Shown: positions 10,269-23,100 of the stretch, piece after piece | Layout: each line of letters opens with the position of its first letter | Numbering within the stretch: position 1 is the stretch's first letter | NCBI GenBank assembly: GCA_000310025.1 | Contig: FN649751.1 | Coordinates: 548,187-608,565 of the forward strand | Origin: Ectocarpus siliculosus | Taxonomy: Eukaryota; Sar; Phaeophyceae; Ectocarpales; Ectocarpaceae | Reading direction: 5' to 3' | DNA length: 60,379 nt | Notes under the pieces: model-generated | Databases searched by the model: none | Told to the model about the DNA's origin: nothing | What the model saw: the letters and a program-made list of their open reading frames with translations, nothing else | Made by a program: the position numbers and the translations under genes

Positions 10269-13200
10269 TCAGTCGTCCTCGTCCTGCAGCCAGGCCTTCG
10301 CGGTGAAGGTGCACCCCTCCGACACCAGCGGACAAACGTAAACGAAACCGTTCAGTCGAAAGTCCGGTACCACCTTCCGCGCCACCTCCACCCCCGCTCT
10401 TGTCCCCTCCTCTTCATCTCCGCCTCCCCTCTCTCCCCCGTCCCCCTCCCCTCCCCCGGCTCCTGCTGTTCTCCTTTCAGTTGCCCGTCCTTCAATTGTC
10501 TCTTCGTCATCACCCCCTTGTGCCGACTGTCCAGATCTCGCCGCAACTGCTTCTTCTACGACTTCCGTGTGTGTCCCGCCGACGGCCTGAAAGTAACCTT
10601 GATCGCCGTCGACCGTTGATTGGTCGGATAGTGGCCGTCCCCGCTCGTGCGAAACGATGTTCTCACTCTGGTTGGTCCGTGAAATAGGCTGGCGCGGATC
10701 CGCCGGCATTTTATTCGGCGTATTTCTCTCCGAGCCTTCGTTTTCTCCCTCTCTCTGTTCGGGGGGTAGAGGGGTGGGCAAGACGCCGTGCGTCCACGCC
10801 CGCGCGGGCCGGTCTGGGTCTCGACGAGCCAGTTCTGCTTCGGCTGTTCGCTCCTCTTCCTGCGATGGCACGCAACCACGCGTAACGAGAAAGGCGAGAG
10901 GGAAATGTTCCCCAACAAAAGTGCTATGCATCACTTCGTTTTTTCTTGTCGGATCTCTTCTGGGCACCAAGTCTACACTCTTTGGTACGTGTTCAACGCA
11001 ACACCCGGGCTCACCAAGGATCAATTGTCCACCTGTCCTGCCGCCTTGCTTTACTTCCATTCTTGAACAAGGGAAGGGCTGATCAGTGACTGGCACCACC
11101 TTCAAAACAAGAATTTTGCCTGAGAGGTACACCGGTGCATCGCCACGGAAACCCTACAGCATGAAACACCGATTCGATTCCAAGACCAAAACAATAAAAT
11201 CGCACACACAGGTCCGCGGGAAGTGCCGCACAGCTCGACAACAGGAAGACGGCTCTCACGAGCATGTCGAGGTGGTTCCTGTACCAGGGCGGCAGGTTCG
11301 CTTTCGCCTTCAGGGTGACGATGTCCAGGTCGAACCTCTCGATGAATCTCTGGCTCGTGCTGTATCGCGTGTTCCGCATGGTCACCATGTGGTACTGGGG
11401 AGAGCAAGGATTGATGCGAGTTTCGAATTGGGCATAATTCAAAGCGGAATTTGGTCCTGAATGAGGGGAACGTATCGGCAAAGTAAACCGACCGGGCCGG
11501 AATATCATGCCGAGGGCTGCGACGGTTAAAATCTCGAGCGTTTCAAAGACCACGGTGCTACGAAGCTCCGCCCGCGCGAACAAGATCGCCAGCTGACATT
11601 TCCTTCGCCATGGAGCTAGTGGCATCTGCTCGTGCAGTAGTGTTCTCAGGCTCCTAGTCGTATGTTCCGTGTGGCGACACATCAAGAAAAGAGTATCACC
11701 ACTTGCTTGCCTCGTCGTGGATGGCCACCATGCTCCAGTGCTGCAGGCGGCGGAGACAGCCCACCAGGCACGCCGACTCGCACTCAGTTGGGCTGCTCGA
11801 CCGTTTCGAAGGCATGGCACCAGCAAAGCGTCGGGAGCAAGCTTCGGTAAGGCGTGTGTGCATTCTTCTTCCCGGTTGACGAGCTCACGCTTGGCCATGA
11901 AGGCAGGCCTACAAGAACCTTCTCGAAGTGGTCTATGCCACTGTTAGAGCTCTCCTCTGGCATCATCTGCCACATCACATCGTTCGACTACCAAGCAATG
12001 AGGAGAGGGATGCAACTGATGAAGACGTCGGAATGGACGGGGTATGGTACCTGTCGATAAGGATCATCGGGTGGTTACCGGCGTCCAGCAACAGCTCTAG
12101 CGATTCCTTCGCGGCTTCCTCCCACAAGTCGTACGGCCCGTCGAACGACTCCAAAGATTGCGGGTGTAGCTGGTGCCGGGAACACGGAGGAGTGTGGATG
12201 GACGATGTTCGATAGGCAGAACGAGAGGGTCGACGTATCGATGGTCCTCTGTGCCCCAGGGTGGTCAGAATATACCTAACCTATCCTGACCTGACCTCAC
12301 CTGATGCGATTCAGGCGACCTGCCATTAAACACAGCATGAATCGTTCCCTACTTACAAGGCAAAGCGAGAGAAACAGCAATAGTGACCTGTTGCATCTCT
12401 TGCATAGCACCATTTACCTGGCTTGTGTCTACATGTCCATATCCTACTGTACACGCACGACGTAAAGTAATAGCTGCTGGTAAGCAGCAATCTACCCACT
12501 TGCTGTATGAGCACAAGGTACACTTTGGCCTTTCGATAAGGTACGCTTTGTAGACACATACATGCACCATCCACGCCCACGAAGACAACACTTCGCATGG
12601 TGGATACGGACGTGAACCTCTTCAAAAAAACATGAAATAGGCATCGCGAAGTCGAGTGAAGTACCGATATGGAAAATTCTGGCAAAAAGGTCTTGCTAGC
12701 AGCATGATGTCAATATGGCTAGATTTCACGCCTACCAGAGGTCGACGGGATGTTGTACCATTCTGCACAAAAAATGTGCGATCGACGGGTCATAGCAGAC
12801 AACCAGTGCTTCGTGTGAAGTACGACGAAGTTCGCTGCTCAAAACATTCGCTGGTCCATACCTTCGTGCGCACATGCAGTAAGGGTGTCAAGAGGGCTCG
12901 TGGAGGGACGTCGGTCGGTCACAGACGAAGTAAGCGAATGCGAAATGAGCCAGACAAAAATCGTGCTATGACATGACTGAACTTGCCCAGACCATCCTGT
13001 AAGGGCTTGAGTAGCAGCACCGGCCGGGTCGTGTGTGTGTGTGTTTAAATTAGCATCGACCGCGCTAACCGGCTGACCAATTAAAAGACGTCAGTCTCTG
13101 TGTGTGCGTCTGTTATTATTGCTAGCATCGACCGCGCTGACATGCTGACCAATGACAATAGGCCAGTCTCAGTGCAAATCTTTTTGAAGGCCGTTTCTTT

Positions 13201-16200
13201 CGCTGTGGTGTTCTCAGTTGGATTGTTTTGGGGCGGGGGGCATTTTCGAACAACCGAATAAAACGTAGGCTGCTTGCGAGGAGGAAAAAATTCCTACATT
13301 TAGCGCCCATTTTCTTAAAGCTTGAATGCTTCCAAGAATCCACGCCCGCGAGTACGGAAATGGGCAAATTTTCTTACTGGATAGGCGGATATTTTCAAGT
13401 TAGAATAACGAGGAGCGGTTACGCCCCCAATCGTGCCAGAACGAGGAACTACACCGTCCCTACTGCCCAAACAGAGGCCAATGCCGTTACGTCATACACA
13501 AACCCTCTGCAGGTATCGAAAACCCAAGGCTTGCTTCGTCTTGTTGGCCGCACACGAGCCGAAAACATCAACCTGCAACGTTGCTCTGCTAACGTTCTTG
13601 CGGTTCGGGCAAAAAGAGCCGTTTTTGTTCCTGCTGCAGGTGTGACCAGTCCAAAACGGATGCCGGAGAGGGGTTTAAGGTACACGACATCCACAAACAG
13701 CAGCCAATGGCGTGCGGTAATACGCATACCCTCTGTGGGCGTCTCAAAGCAGTGTCCACTTTTGATTGGACACGGCCTGCAAACGTGAACCGAAGTGTGT
13801 TTCGTTTGTTGTGCAGGAGCCCAGCTGGGCCAAAACTCTTGCTCTCGTCCGTGCCATCTCTTTCTTCTCCGTCGTAGTTTCCACCTCTTTCTTTTTTTTC
13901 CCATTTCCTCCTCTTTACCACAAAAACCCTTCTCCTCCATGCCACGATCATCGTCCCTTTCGCCAGCACTATTTCCTGTTTCCTGGTCGACATCTTCTCT
14001 TGAGTTCTCCCTTTCTCCTCTGTTCCCCTCTACATCATGTCTACTGCAATATTTTTCACCCGCCTTTTGCATCACTTCTGAAATCCCGACCAGTTGGCTG
14101 TTGTGGGATTACATCGATAAATAATCCACGGCGTTTAACCCTGCTAGTGCCCAGCTAGTTCCAGGTTATGGGTCCAAAAAAAAGCGCGTCCGCTCATTGG
14201 GAGAGGCTGTACAGTCCCGAGGGCCGAAGGCTGATTTGGCTTCAGCATGGAAAGAGTCCCCAAATGCACTGGGGACGCTTTCTATACTATTGCCAAGCCA
14301 GCAAAACTACCAGTGCTAGGATATGTACAGCAGTTTTACCAACAAGGGGACCCTCGGCTTGAGAGATTGTGTACAGCAAGTCAGAGGCCCAGGAGAGGCA
14401 AACAGGCATCATCCAGCAGTATACCACACAGCTTACCACCTCACACAAGCATGCTAGACCAAGGGTTCCCACGCCCGTGCCACGCAGCGGAACATTGTGA
14501 CGTAGTGACGGCCACGGTGCGGTTAACAGGTATTTGAGTGGCGTGTCCCCAAAGTGTCCCCAATTGGGCTTTCAGTACTATGCATAGGGGGGTTAAAGAG
14601 GTCCCGGGTTTCGCTCTGATGGGGAATGAGCTACATGTAGCTCGAAGGCAAGAAGTTCCCGAATCTTGGTGGTGTTGAAAGGCATTAGGCGAAGAAAGGC
14701 GCGTCCTCGTAGATGTCACGACCATGAACCCCGCCGCGAGTAACCGCATCAAGAATGCGATTGCTCCAAACACTAGTGCATAAGGAAAACCGCTATGTGG
14801 GAACTTTCAACCCGTCCAGCTCTAGCTTCCTTGCTGCTGCCTGTTCTATGCATGGTGGTCTTGGCAAAGGCACCAGTCGATTGATTGCACATAGCTGCTG
14901 CCAACTTCTTGCCAGCCAAGTATAATTCGACGATCAGTCAGAGAGTCTCTATCTCCTGTGCACAATCCTGGGGGGATCACTGCTAAACCCATCTTGTGCA
15001 GAAAAAATCTCCAACACAATACTTGTGGCGAATTGGGAGGAATGCTCGGCTGCCATCGGAATGCGGTACTGGTGCAGTGTTTACAGGATATCGCAAACCA
15101 TCCCGTAATCAAGAACAGTTTAGGCGCCGGTCATGGTGCGGAACGAGGGGTGTCGCAGTCACTCCGATTGTGACTCCCCAGTACACGGCCGATTGACTCC
15201 CGATATGCACATGCATCGGTGGGTGCGCTTGTGTGTGTGTGTGTGTGCTTCGTCCCATCTTCTCTGGCGCAAATATATTCTACACACATTTCAGTATATC
15301 TTGGACGTATGCACATGGATCAGCCGGGTCAAATACAACACCGAGAGCTATTACTTTCGTCACGTCCCGAATTTCCCCTGCAGTTCTTGTATTTTGTTGT
15401 TCTACTGCGAGAATGGTTCAGCAAATCCCTTTCCTCCTGCTAGAATGGAGCCGATTTTATCGTAGGGAAATATTCAACATGATTCGTGCTGGCGGCGCAC
15501 GGCATACCTGGATGAAGATAGCTCACCATGTTGACACCCTCGGCGAGGAAGAAGCCGTTGACCTTGTCATGCAGGGGTTCGGCCGAGAGGTTTATCGCCG
15601 AGCGGAGCTTGAGCTGGGCCAAGAAGGGAAAGCTCGCCACCTTGAAGGAAAGTACGAGCGGTATGAATGTAGACTATCGTTTCACGATAAGGCTGTGTAC
15701 ACAGCAGCAGGCCACATGTTGCACGAAATCGCGCACACGATTTTGGACCGGAGCAACAACTACCGGGTACATGACGGACCACACAACAAACGGGCCGCCG
15801 CAGGTTTTGTGTTGTGCTCCCAAGTCACTCTACATGTAGCCTGTGCACGGTGCCCGATAGCCGCTTTGAGTACATTCTTCGTACACCAGCACGGTCACTT
15901 CCCTCGTCCAATAGAACAAGCGTCCAAGAGAGTCGGACGTGATGCTGTTGAAGAGGGTACAGGTCGGCATGTGCGGGCGCAGTGTTGTCAAGTTCGACGC
16001 AAATAAATAGAGCGAGACACCTCTAATCTATGCCTGCACTCTCCGCTTTGAAGGGCTGCGCGAAGACACTGGCTGTTGTTTAGATCAAGGGGGCATAATC
16101 TACAGCAGTAATAGATCGTTCATGCTGCGGTATATCTCACTCTCTCCAACCCTCCACACAACTACACAGCACGTATAGACATCCGGATGAAGCATGGCAT

Positions 16201-16428
16201 GGTGTGATCATGCCGTAGCCTCTGACCGCTGATTTTACCGCAAATCATCGTGGTAGGCATCATGATATACATGTGCACACATGTGCATACCTCCAAGGAT
16301 GTTGTTGCACGATGCAGGTCTGCCTCTATCAAGCAGTAGCCATCAGGAGGGTGCTGTATCTCAGGATGCCTGCGGACGGTCGCCGCCTCGGCATATTTGT
16401 ACCCTGATCGCCGTCGAGAAACCGCCAT
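10269..16428 (-). CDS. Siw14/Oca1-type phosphatase-like protein, predicted catalytically inactive
   Basis: Six exons joined in phase: 16428-16291, 15640-15527, 12169-12051, 11792-11711, 11394-11260, 10859-10269 (392 aa). The core matches the plant-and-fungi atypical dual-specificity phosphatase family (Y_phosphatase2): an N-terminal segment ending DLHR, FPFLAQLKLRSAINLSAEPL, LELLLDAGNHPMI, then CLVGCLRRLQHWS and FIERFDLDIV ending LPPW. Aligned to the family P-loop HCxxxxxR, the Cys position (residue 123) is Asp and the Arg position (residue 129) is Glu, so hydrolysis is not expected. Active relatives cleave inositol pyrophosphates or phosphotyrosine; this one may bind ligand or act as a scaffold. 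Exon 6 is an acidic, Gly-rich tail of about 196 residues and is the least certain part. Intron 4 has a GC donor (GAG/GCAAGC). The start ATG at 16426-16428 was chosen because it gives an intact phase-0 exon. Confidence 0.75.
13052..13098 (+). repeat. Short interspersed repeat, copy 1
   Basis: Matches the family core that begins GCATCGACCGCGCTAACCGG, continues CTGACCAATGAAAAGACG and ends TCAGTCTC. Flanked by GT-rich sequence, as most copies are. Confidence 0.85.
13124..13170 (+). repeat. Short interspersed repeat, copy 2
   Basis: Same family core, with a diverged middle (CTGACATGCTGACCAATGAC). Confidence 0.75.
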
Positions 16429-17188
16429 CTATGGCAGTGCAGCAGTGGAGAAATTGCCACCACCTTGGTCTGGTACGCTCGTACGCAACGGTGCACACCT
16501 TGCACCTGGGTACACCTGCGGCGGGCGGCCGGGCGGCTGCTACCAAGTTGGCTATAGCGGTGCTCGAGGCGCCCTGGGAGGCGTGGTTCCTGCCAGGGGG
16601 GAAAGCTTTGGTGAACCGGCACACGCAGGCGCTGGACTTCAGCTGCAGGACAGATGACAGCAGTAGTGGTAGAGCGTTCTGAAGCACCCAATACCATACA
16701 TATCCGTAGGAGCTGGGTGGTACCACAGCTTTCATTTGCATTTCACGCACACTCACTCACGAAATATGTGCGAGGGAGAGGTGAGAGAGGGAAAGAAGGC
16801 TCGCTCGCAGCGCGGCGTGATTGAAAAGCGGAACCTTTTTTCCCGACTCGTTCAGCATCGTTTCGTCCGCCTCGAATACCGCCGCTTTTCCTTGTGAGGG
16901 AAAAGGCGAGAAAAACGCGACAGGGAACAGACCCTGGCCGTGCTGTCTGCTCTGCCGTGCGCATGCTGTCGCCGTGGAGTTCTTTGCGCTTGAAAGACGT
17001 GTTGGGATGAGCTGTGGTTGATATCATTCATAGAACTGCCCACTTCGGCCTTCGGCGTTGATGTTGAATGGTTTGAGGTCGGTGTCGGCGGCGAACTTTG
17101 CCGATCGATCCGCTAACGCACACCGCACGATAGCAGGGAGACAGCAGTGGTGTAGAACTTTAGCTGCTGCCGGGGTTTTTTGGTAGTC
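16429..17188. promoter_or_regulatory. Shared divergent 5' interval
   Basis: The 760 bases lie between the start codons of the minus-strand phosphatase-like gene and the plus-strand SAP-RCC1 gene, so promoters of both must lie here or in untranslated first exons. I recognise no TATA box or named element. Confidence 0.5.
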
Positions 17189-20100
17189 ATGACAGCGCTG
17201 GGCTTAGTCAACACCCTTAGAGCCAAGACCCGCACAGTGGACCCAGCTGCCCTAAAGGATGACGACTACGGATGGGGAACGTACAAGGTACGACGCCGAC
17301 TGGGGCTATTCAGCGCACAGAGATGAACACAGCCCAATTTATCTACTGAACAGAAGTACAAGTTTTGGGCATGAACATCGCCCCCGACACTCTGGCAAGA
17401 CGAAGTTCCACTGCATGATGAGTGCATGCGATACGCATCATACAGTTCCGGGCGCCCTGTGTGTCACGGATATTGTACAGATGGGCCCGCAGTTGAGAAA
17501 AATTCTGATACGAAAAAAGGCTCAAATTCTTACGAAAGATAAGAAAAAAGGCCTGAGACACACAGCTCAATCTCGGCTACAACATACAACATAAGAAAAG
17601 CCCCAATAAGAAACGTGATCGTGCGATACCCCCATGACAAAAGAAACAAGGGGTAGAAGCTGGGGGAGCGTGTCCTAAGAAACGTCCCACTACTGCTGCT
17701 GCCATGCTCCCCCCCCCCAACTCATGTCAGTATTTTTCGGGGGCAGAGAGTGGTTATTTTCGCGGCGCCCCCCGCGCCCCAGCACCGCCGCGGGCTGCGC
17801 TACCCACTGTTGCTGAACTTCTGTACTGCCACAACCCCCAATGTTCGCCACAACAAGCTGTCGGTTTATTGCTGCATGGTTGCTTGGTGTGCTGTGTGTT
17901 GTGTGTTTTCTTCGCCATCAGAAATAAGAAAATAAAAGAATCAGCCGGATGCGACAGGCCAAAGGAATAAGAAGTCCGGTTTAAGAAATTGACCGACTTC
18001 GGCTGGTCCTTCTGCCCAGAATAAGAAATGAAGGCTCGACCCGATTTTGACGTTTCTTATCTCCGGGCCGCATCTGTACAAGTGCAGCGCAGCACTGTGG
18101 AGCTCATGTGCCCTGCAACGACCAACGGTCATTGGTTGGGGCATCTCAACTACAGCGGCGGAAGGGTATTCATAGTCCACCAGAGAATACAGGATCTTGG
18201 CTCAACAGAGAAGGGCCAGGGAACATGTGTGCGTTCATACAGCGGTACATTGCTGACTTCGGTACTTTAGTCTATGTAGGTAGTCTACATGGTCTGTGCT
18301 ATGCACAGACTCGGCACTGAATATATAACTTGCGTTTAAGGTATTGCATGCAATTCCTGACACTTAGGGGTCATCCCAGCCCGCAATAATAGTGTACTGC
18401 CCCCTTTGTCCCACTGGCACCGTCCTAGGAATTGAGAGGGGTCGATACGAAAACTCTGACAAGGCAAGAGCTGCGGAGCCATCTCGAGGCTCGAGACCTA
18501 GCCACCACAGGGAACAAAGGGCAACTAGCCCTGCGGCTAGAAGCGTCCGTGGTAGAGGAACAGGTGATATGTGGCACACGTCAGTATTTGTTCAACATGC
18601 GCCGAGTGTACCTACCCGCCGACGTTCCGACGCAAGAAAGGGAGCGTCACTAGTCTACTGCGCCAGGGACGTGTTGTCAATTTGGTGACCTTTCGCTGTA
18701 GACTAGACAATCAGCGTAGCAAGTGCTGATACCACGAGCGCATACTCGAAGATTTTCTACAGGTATGAAAGACCTCCAAGCTCACTCCATTAATACGCCG
18801 CCCCCCCACGTCTGTCGTTACGATAAGCCGATTTACCGAGCGTGTTCCGATATTTTGCGGTCACCTGCAGGCTCGAGGATACGCACCTGGTATGGCAATC
18901 AGCATCATCTCAAAACGCAACCAATAGGATTTTGTTGTGGAACAGAAGCGCGAAGTAGAAGGGTCTCGACTGTACCCATAGTTCTCGCGCGGAGAGTGTG
19001 ATCCTCGTGCCCGGCACCGAGTTGGCGCTTGCTTCGAAACTTGTTTCTATCGTTGTCAACGTTGTTGGCGGTGGTGGTGGTCCTACTGTATCGCAGACCA
19101 AGGCCTACGCGGACGCAGAAGATGCGGAGTTTCAACTAGGAGCAGACCTGGAAGAGCGAGGAGGTATGGCATGTTGTGGCATCAAGCTAGCGTACTGGTA
19201 TTGCCGAGGGGGCACATGGTGTTGGGTCGTAGCCGCCCCCCTGCCTGCCGTGAACTCCTTCCCGTCTGCGTCGATTGTAGCTCCGACGTCGCTTACCAGT
19301 CTTGAAAATAACAACACTTGACACTGCTCTTGAGATTGAGTATAATAGAGTTTCTCTCGTATCTTTTCACCGGGGGTGCACCTGTCCGTCACGGACGTCG
19401 GGAGTTGTGTGTGTGTTGGTGTGTTTCATTGATTGGCATCGACCGTGCTAACCGGCTGACCGATGAAAAGACGTCAGTCACTTTGCGGGAAAACAGACAC
19501 AATATTGCAATCTAGCCCTAGGGTTCTACAGACAGGGGGGGGGCGCAGTGGTTGCCCGACAATTTCTTTCTTCTGAAGTACAAGGACAAGACTCGGAGTA
19601 CCGAGCAACGTTGCTGCTGCATCATCTATTTCTTCCATGCTAGCACCGTTGCCCTGTGCGGGGTTGCTCTCTATCCGGCTTCTTTTCGCGTGTGTGTCTG
19701 TGTTTGTTTGTGTGTGTTTCATTGATTGGCATCGACTGCGCTAACCGGCTGACCACTGAAAAGATTTCAGTCTCAGTGTTGTGTGTGTGCGTGTCTGTGT
19801 GTCTCCGTGTTTCACTAGCATCGAACGCGATTTGACGGCTGGCCATCGGAAGATGCCCGTGTGCGTAACTTTTTGTGTTTGTGGTCTCAATGGTGAGCAC
19901 CGACCGTGCTAACCGGCTGGCGAATTTAACGATGTGGTCAGTCTAATATCGGGACCATCAAACATCCGCGTCTTCGCCTGTGGTGGTCTTGCTTTTTCCC
20001 TGAGGAGAACAGCTGTGTACGTTGCCGGGGTAAACTCCAGCGGGCAGCTTGGCTTGGGGGATTGGGCACCCCGGGACCGATTTGAGGTGGTGCGCGAGAC

Positions 20101-23100
20101 GAGAGGGGCGGGTGTTTCCTTCGTGGCAGCTGTGAGTGGTGTGGGGAGCGCCGTCGATTGGGCAAGCCGTTCTCGTTTGGGATAAACAGTTTGTTCTCTT
20201 TTCTTGTGCTGTGATGTGATAGGGCCGCTCGTGGCAGTTGCAAGCCTTTCGTTCACAAGAGCCGAGGGACAAGAGGAGAGGCTGCGGGGAAGCAGATGCT
20301 CCCATTTCACACAGCCGAGAGTTCAACTGTTTGCAGACATTGTCGTAGGCCAGCCGCAGTCGCCCCGCTTGACCTTGAGACGTTTTTGCTATTTGCTTAT
20401 ACCCCTCCTCCGTGACAGGGGTACGACATATCGTTTGCGGTAACGGAAGATCACGATGTCTTGTCGTGGGGTGCCAAGGGGATTGGGAGAGGGACAAGAG
20501 GAGAGGCTGCGGGGAAGCAGATGCTCCCATTTCACACAGCCGAGAGTTCAACTGTTTGCAGACATTGTCGTAGGCCAGCCGCAGTCGCCCCGCTTGACCT
20601 TGAGACGTTTTTGCTATTTGCTTATACCCCTCCTCCGTGACAGGGGTACGACATATCGTTTGCGGTAACGGAAGATCACGATGTCTTGTCGTGGGGTGCC
20701 AAGGGGATTGGGGCTACAGGACACCGGTTGGGCACGGGAGCTTTCGACGATGACGACGAGGATTTGTACATGGAGCCCCGACCCATCCGCGATCTGGTGG
20801 GCGAGGAAATCTGCCAGGTGACCACAGCACGTGTTGTGTTTCTGCCTCGGCTGTGTACGTGCGGTAAATGAGTCATTTCGGCGTGCTGTTTTGTTTTTCA
20901 GATGGCAAAGCAAACGGGGCATCCCGCAATATATACCGTGGCGGGGTGGACGTATTTCCGAGCCGTGTGCTCCCCCCACCTTATCCCCTCGTTCACACCT
21001 CGATGTCAATCTCAGGTACAGGCTGGCTCTAGTCACTGTCTTGCGGGGTCGATGGGGGGTGATCTGTACGTTTGGGGGAGGGGAGAATCCGGGCAGCTGG
21101 GGCTCGGGGACCGTGAGTCAAAGCAGATCCCGGTTCTCAATGCAGGTTTTCCAGAAGGAACAGAGGTGTCGCAGGTGAGAGTTGCCAATACTTTGGCCAG
21201 GTGTGGAGGGAAGTTGGAACAGATAAAGGCGAAGCATACGTTCCTTATGCAGACGTGGCGAACACCATACGGCACGTGTTCCAAGTAGCGCACTCAGGCA
21301 ACCGTCGTGCTGAACAAACCTGCTTGTGTTCCAAGCCTTGCACCGAGGTCGAGCTTTCTCCGCCGACCAAGGCATTCAGACGTTCTTGAGAGTCGTTGCT
21401 GTGGCCCACCAACTTTGCTTGTTTGTTAGACCTAACCCTCAAACTTTAACCGAACCTAACCATAAGTTGTTCGTGTGCCTCCAGAGATATTTCGACTATT
21501 TTCCATCAATCCCTTGGGGAGGCGAACCGTGGATCGTACGGCCTCCCTAGCTCCTGCTGCCGCTGCCAGAATAACTGCTTCGAAGTACTCCTTTTTCCAC
21601 TCCGAACCTATCCTTAAACCCGGCATTGTATATCCCCCTCGACCCTTGGAGCCCCTTCGACCAATGATTTAGCGTTGGAAGCATGTCACGACCCACGCGC
21701 CACAGGTTGCGGTCGGAGAGAACCACTCTTTGGTCTTGACAAAGGCCGGGGGCGTCTATTCATGGGGCCACGGAGATCGAGGGAGGTTGGGGGTTGGTGC
21801 TTGTTGGAGAGTGGGGGTGCCGCAATCTGAGAAGAACATTTTTCCCACCCCTATGCTCCTCCACACCTTCTCCAAAGAGGTCGTTCGACAGGCAAGTTAC
21901 CCCAAACGTAGGTGTTGGGCAATAGATAGTCATCACGGGGGGGGGGGGCACGGGGTCGGAGGTTGTATTTTTCGTTATGCATCCTTGGTGAGGTACAGTA
22001 AATCTACAGTACATGGGTGGTTGTCGTGGATGCCACTTTCGAGGTGGGTGACCCGAGGGCCCCGGCCGTTCTCTGAGACGGCATGAACAATAATTTCTTT
22101 TGGTCTTTGTCATGGGGGGGGGGGGAACCTTCCCCCCAAAGACAGACAGGTCACGAGTTATTCCTTTCCGTCTACCTTCCTCTGCTCGACCCGGCCAAAC
22201 ATGTGAAGATCATCTCACGGGTATGGTATGGCTAACCGTAGGCCCAGACACATCCGGACGGGCCATGTCTCACAGCTCACCCCGGGCCTAACATGTGCAG
22301 ATACCCGCAGGCGGTGCCCATCGCAGGGCCTTCGGACCAGCACGGAGCACATCTGTCGGCAGCTAATCACCCTACAACCAAGCGCATGTGTAGCTCTGTC
22401 AGAAGCAATGCACCCCGAAAACAACAAACTCGAGAAATACCCCCCCCTCCAAGGCCGAGGGTCCTTCCCATGACGCCGCCACAACATGCGGCTCGCCCAC
22501 AGGTGTCGTGCGGGCCGAGCTTTTGTTTAGCGGTCACGGCAGCGAACGTTTGGTCTTGGGGGGCAGGCGAGGGCTGCGTGTTGGGGCACGGAGATACCCT
22601 CACGAGAGAGACTCCTGTGCAGATCGAAGCCTTCAAGGGGAGCGTGGTGCTTCAGGTGGTGAACATTGCTCAGTATCGCAGCGTTCAGACCACTCAGGAC
22701 GCTCCGCCGCCTTGACGAGGCACTGCGGTTTCAATCGTTAAAGAGCAGCGTCCAAGTTTGGGTTCCTCTGGTAGTCTTGGGTCACCATTGATGGCCGCGT
22801 GGCAGGTGCCACTCCACTCTTGGAGTGGTCGGGGCATTGGCGGGCGGGGTGGAAGGGGGAACTCTGTCGGTTCGCCTTGCTGGGTGATTTTATCGCGTTG
22901 AACGAGCACCATACACCATCCCTCTCTGGACGCACCGTTCCTGTTTCAACAACAAACATCATCTACGATCGGGAAAGCGTCTTCTCTCTGCCCTAGGTTT
23001 CAGAAGGACATCCTTTTTTTTCCTTATTCCCTTTTCGCCTGCGGGGGTACTGTGGGGGGCAGGTGTGTTGCGGGTTGGGCAAGGGACAAATTGTCACACG

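Larger units (their letters stand above)
12170..15526 (-). other. Large second intron of the phosphatase-like gene
   Basis: About 3.4 kb between exons 2 and 3. It contains two copies of the interspersed repeat (13052-13170) and no other supported exon. The ORFs inside are not similar to any family I know. Confidence 0.6.

Noticed and set aside
13449-14075. 208-codon minus-strand frame
   Set aside because: Low-complexity Lys/Arg/Glu content from purine-rich DNA, no family similarity, and it sits in the large intron of the phosphatase-like gene.
15233-16006. 257-codon plus-strand frame
   Set aside because: It is antisense to exon 2 of the phosphatase-like gene, whose minus-strand frame has clear family similarity and splice sites.
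19950-20012. Upstream extension of RCC1 exon 4 reading VFACGGLAFSL
   Set aside because: It looks RCC1-like, but joining exon 3 there breaks phase. The acceptor at 20012/20013 joins in phase and gives a better repeat.
22293-22420. Possible extra RCC1 exon (YPQAVPIAGP)
   Set aside because: No donor in phase, and exons 7 and 8 join directly to give a complete repeat.
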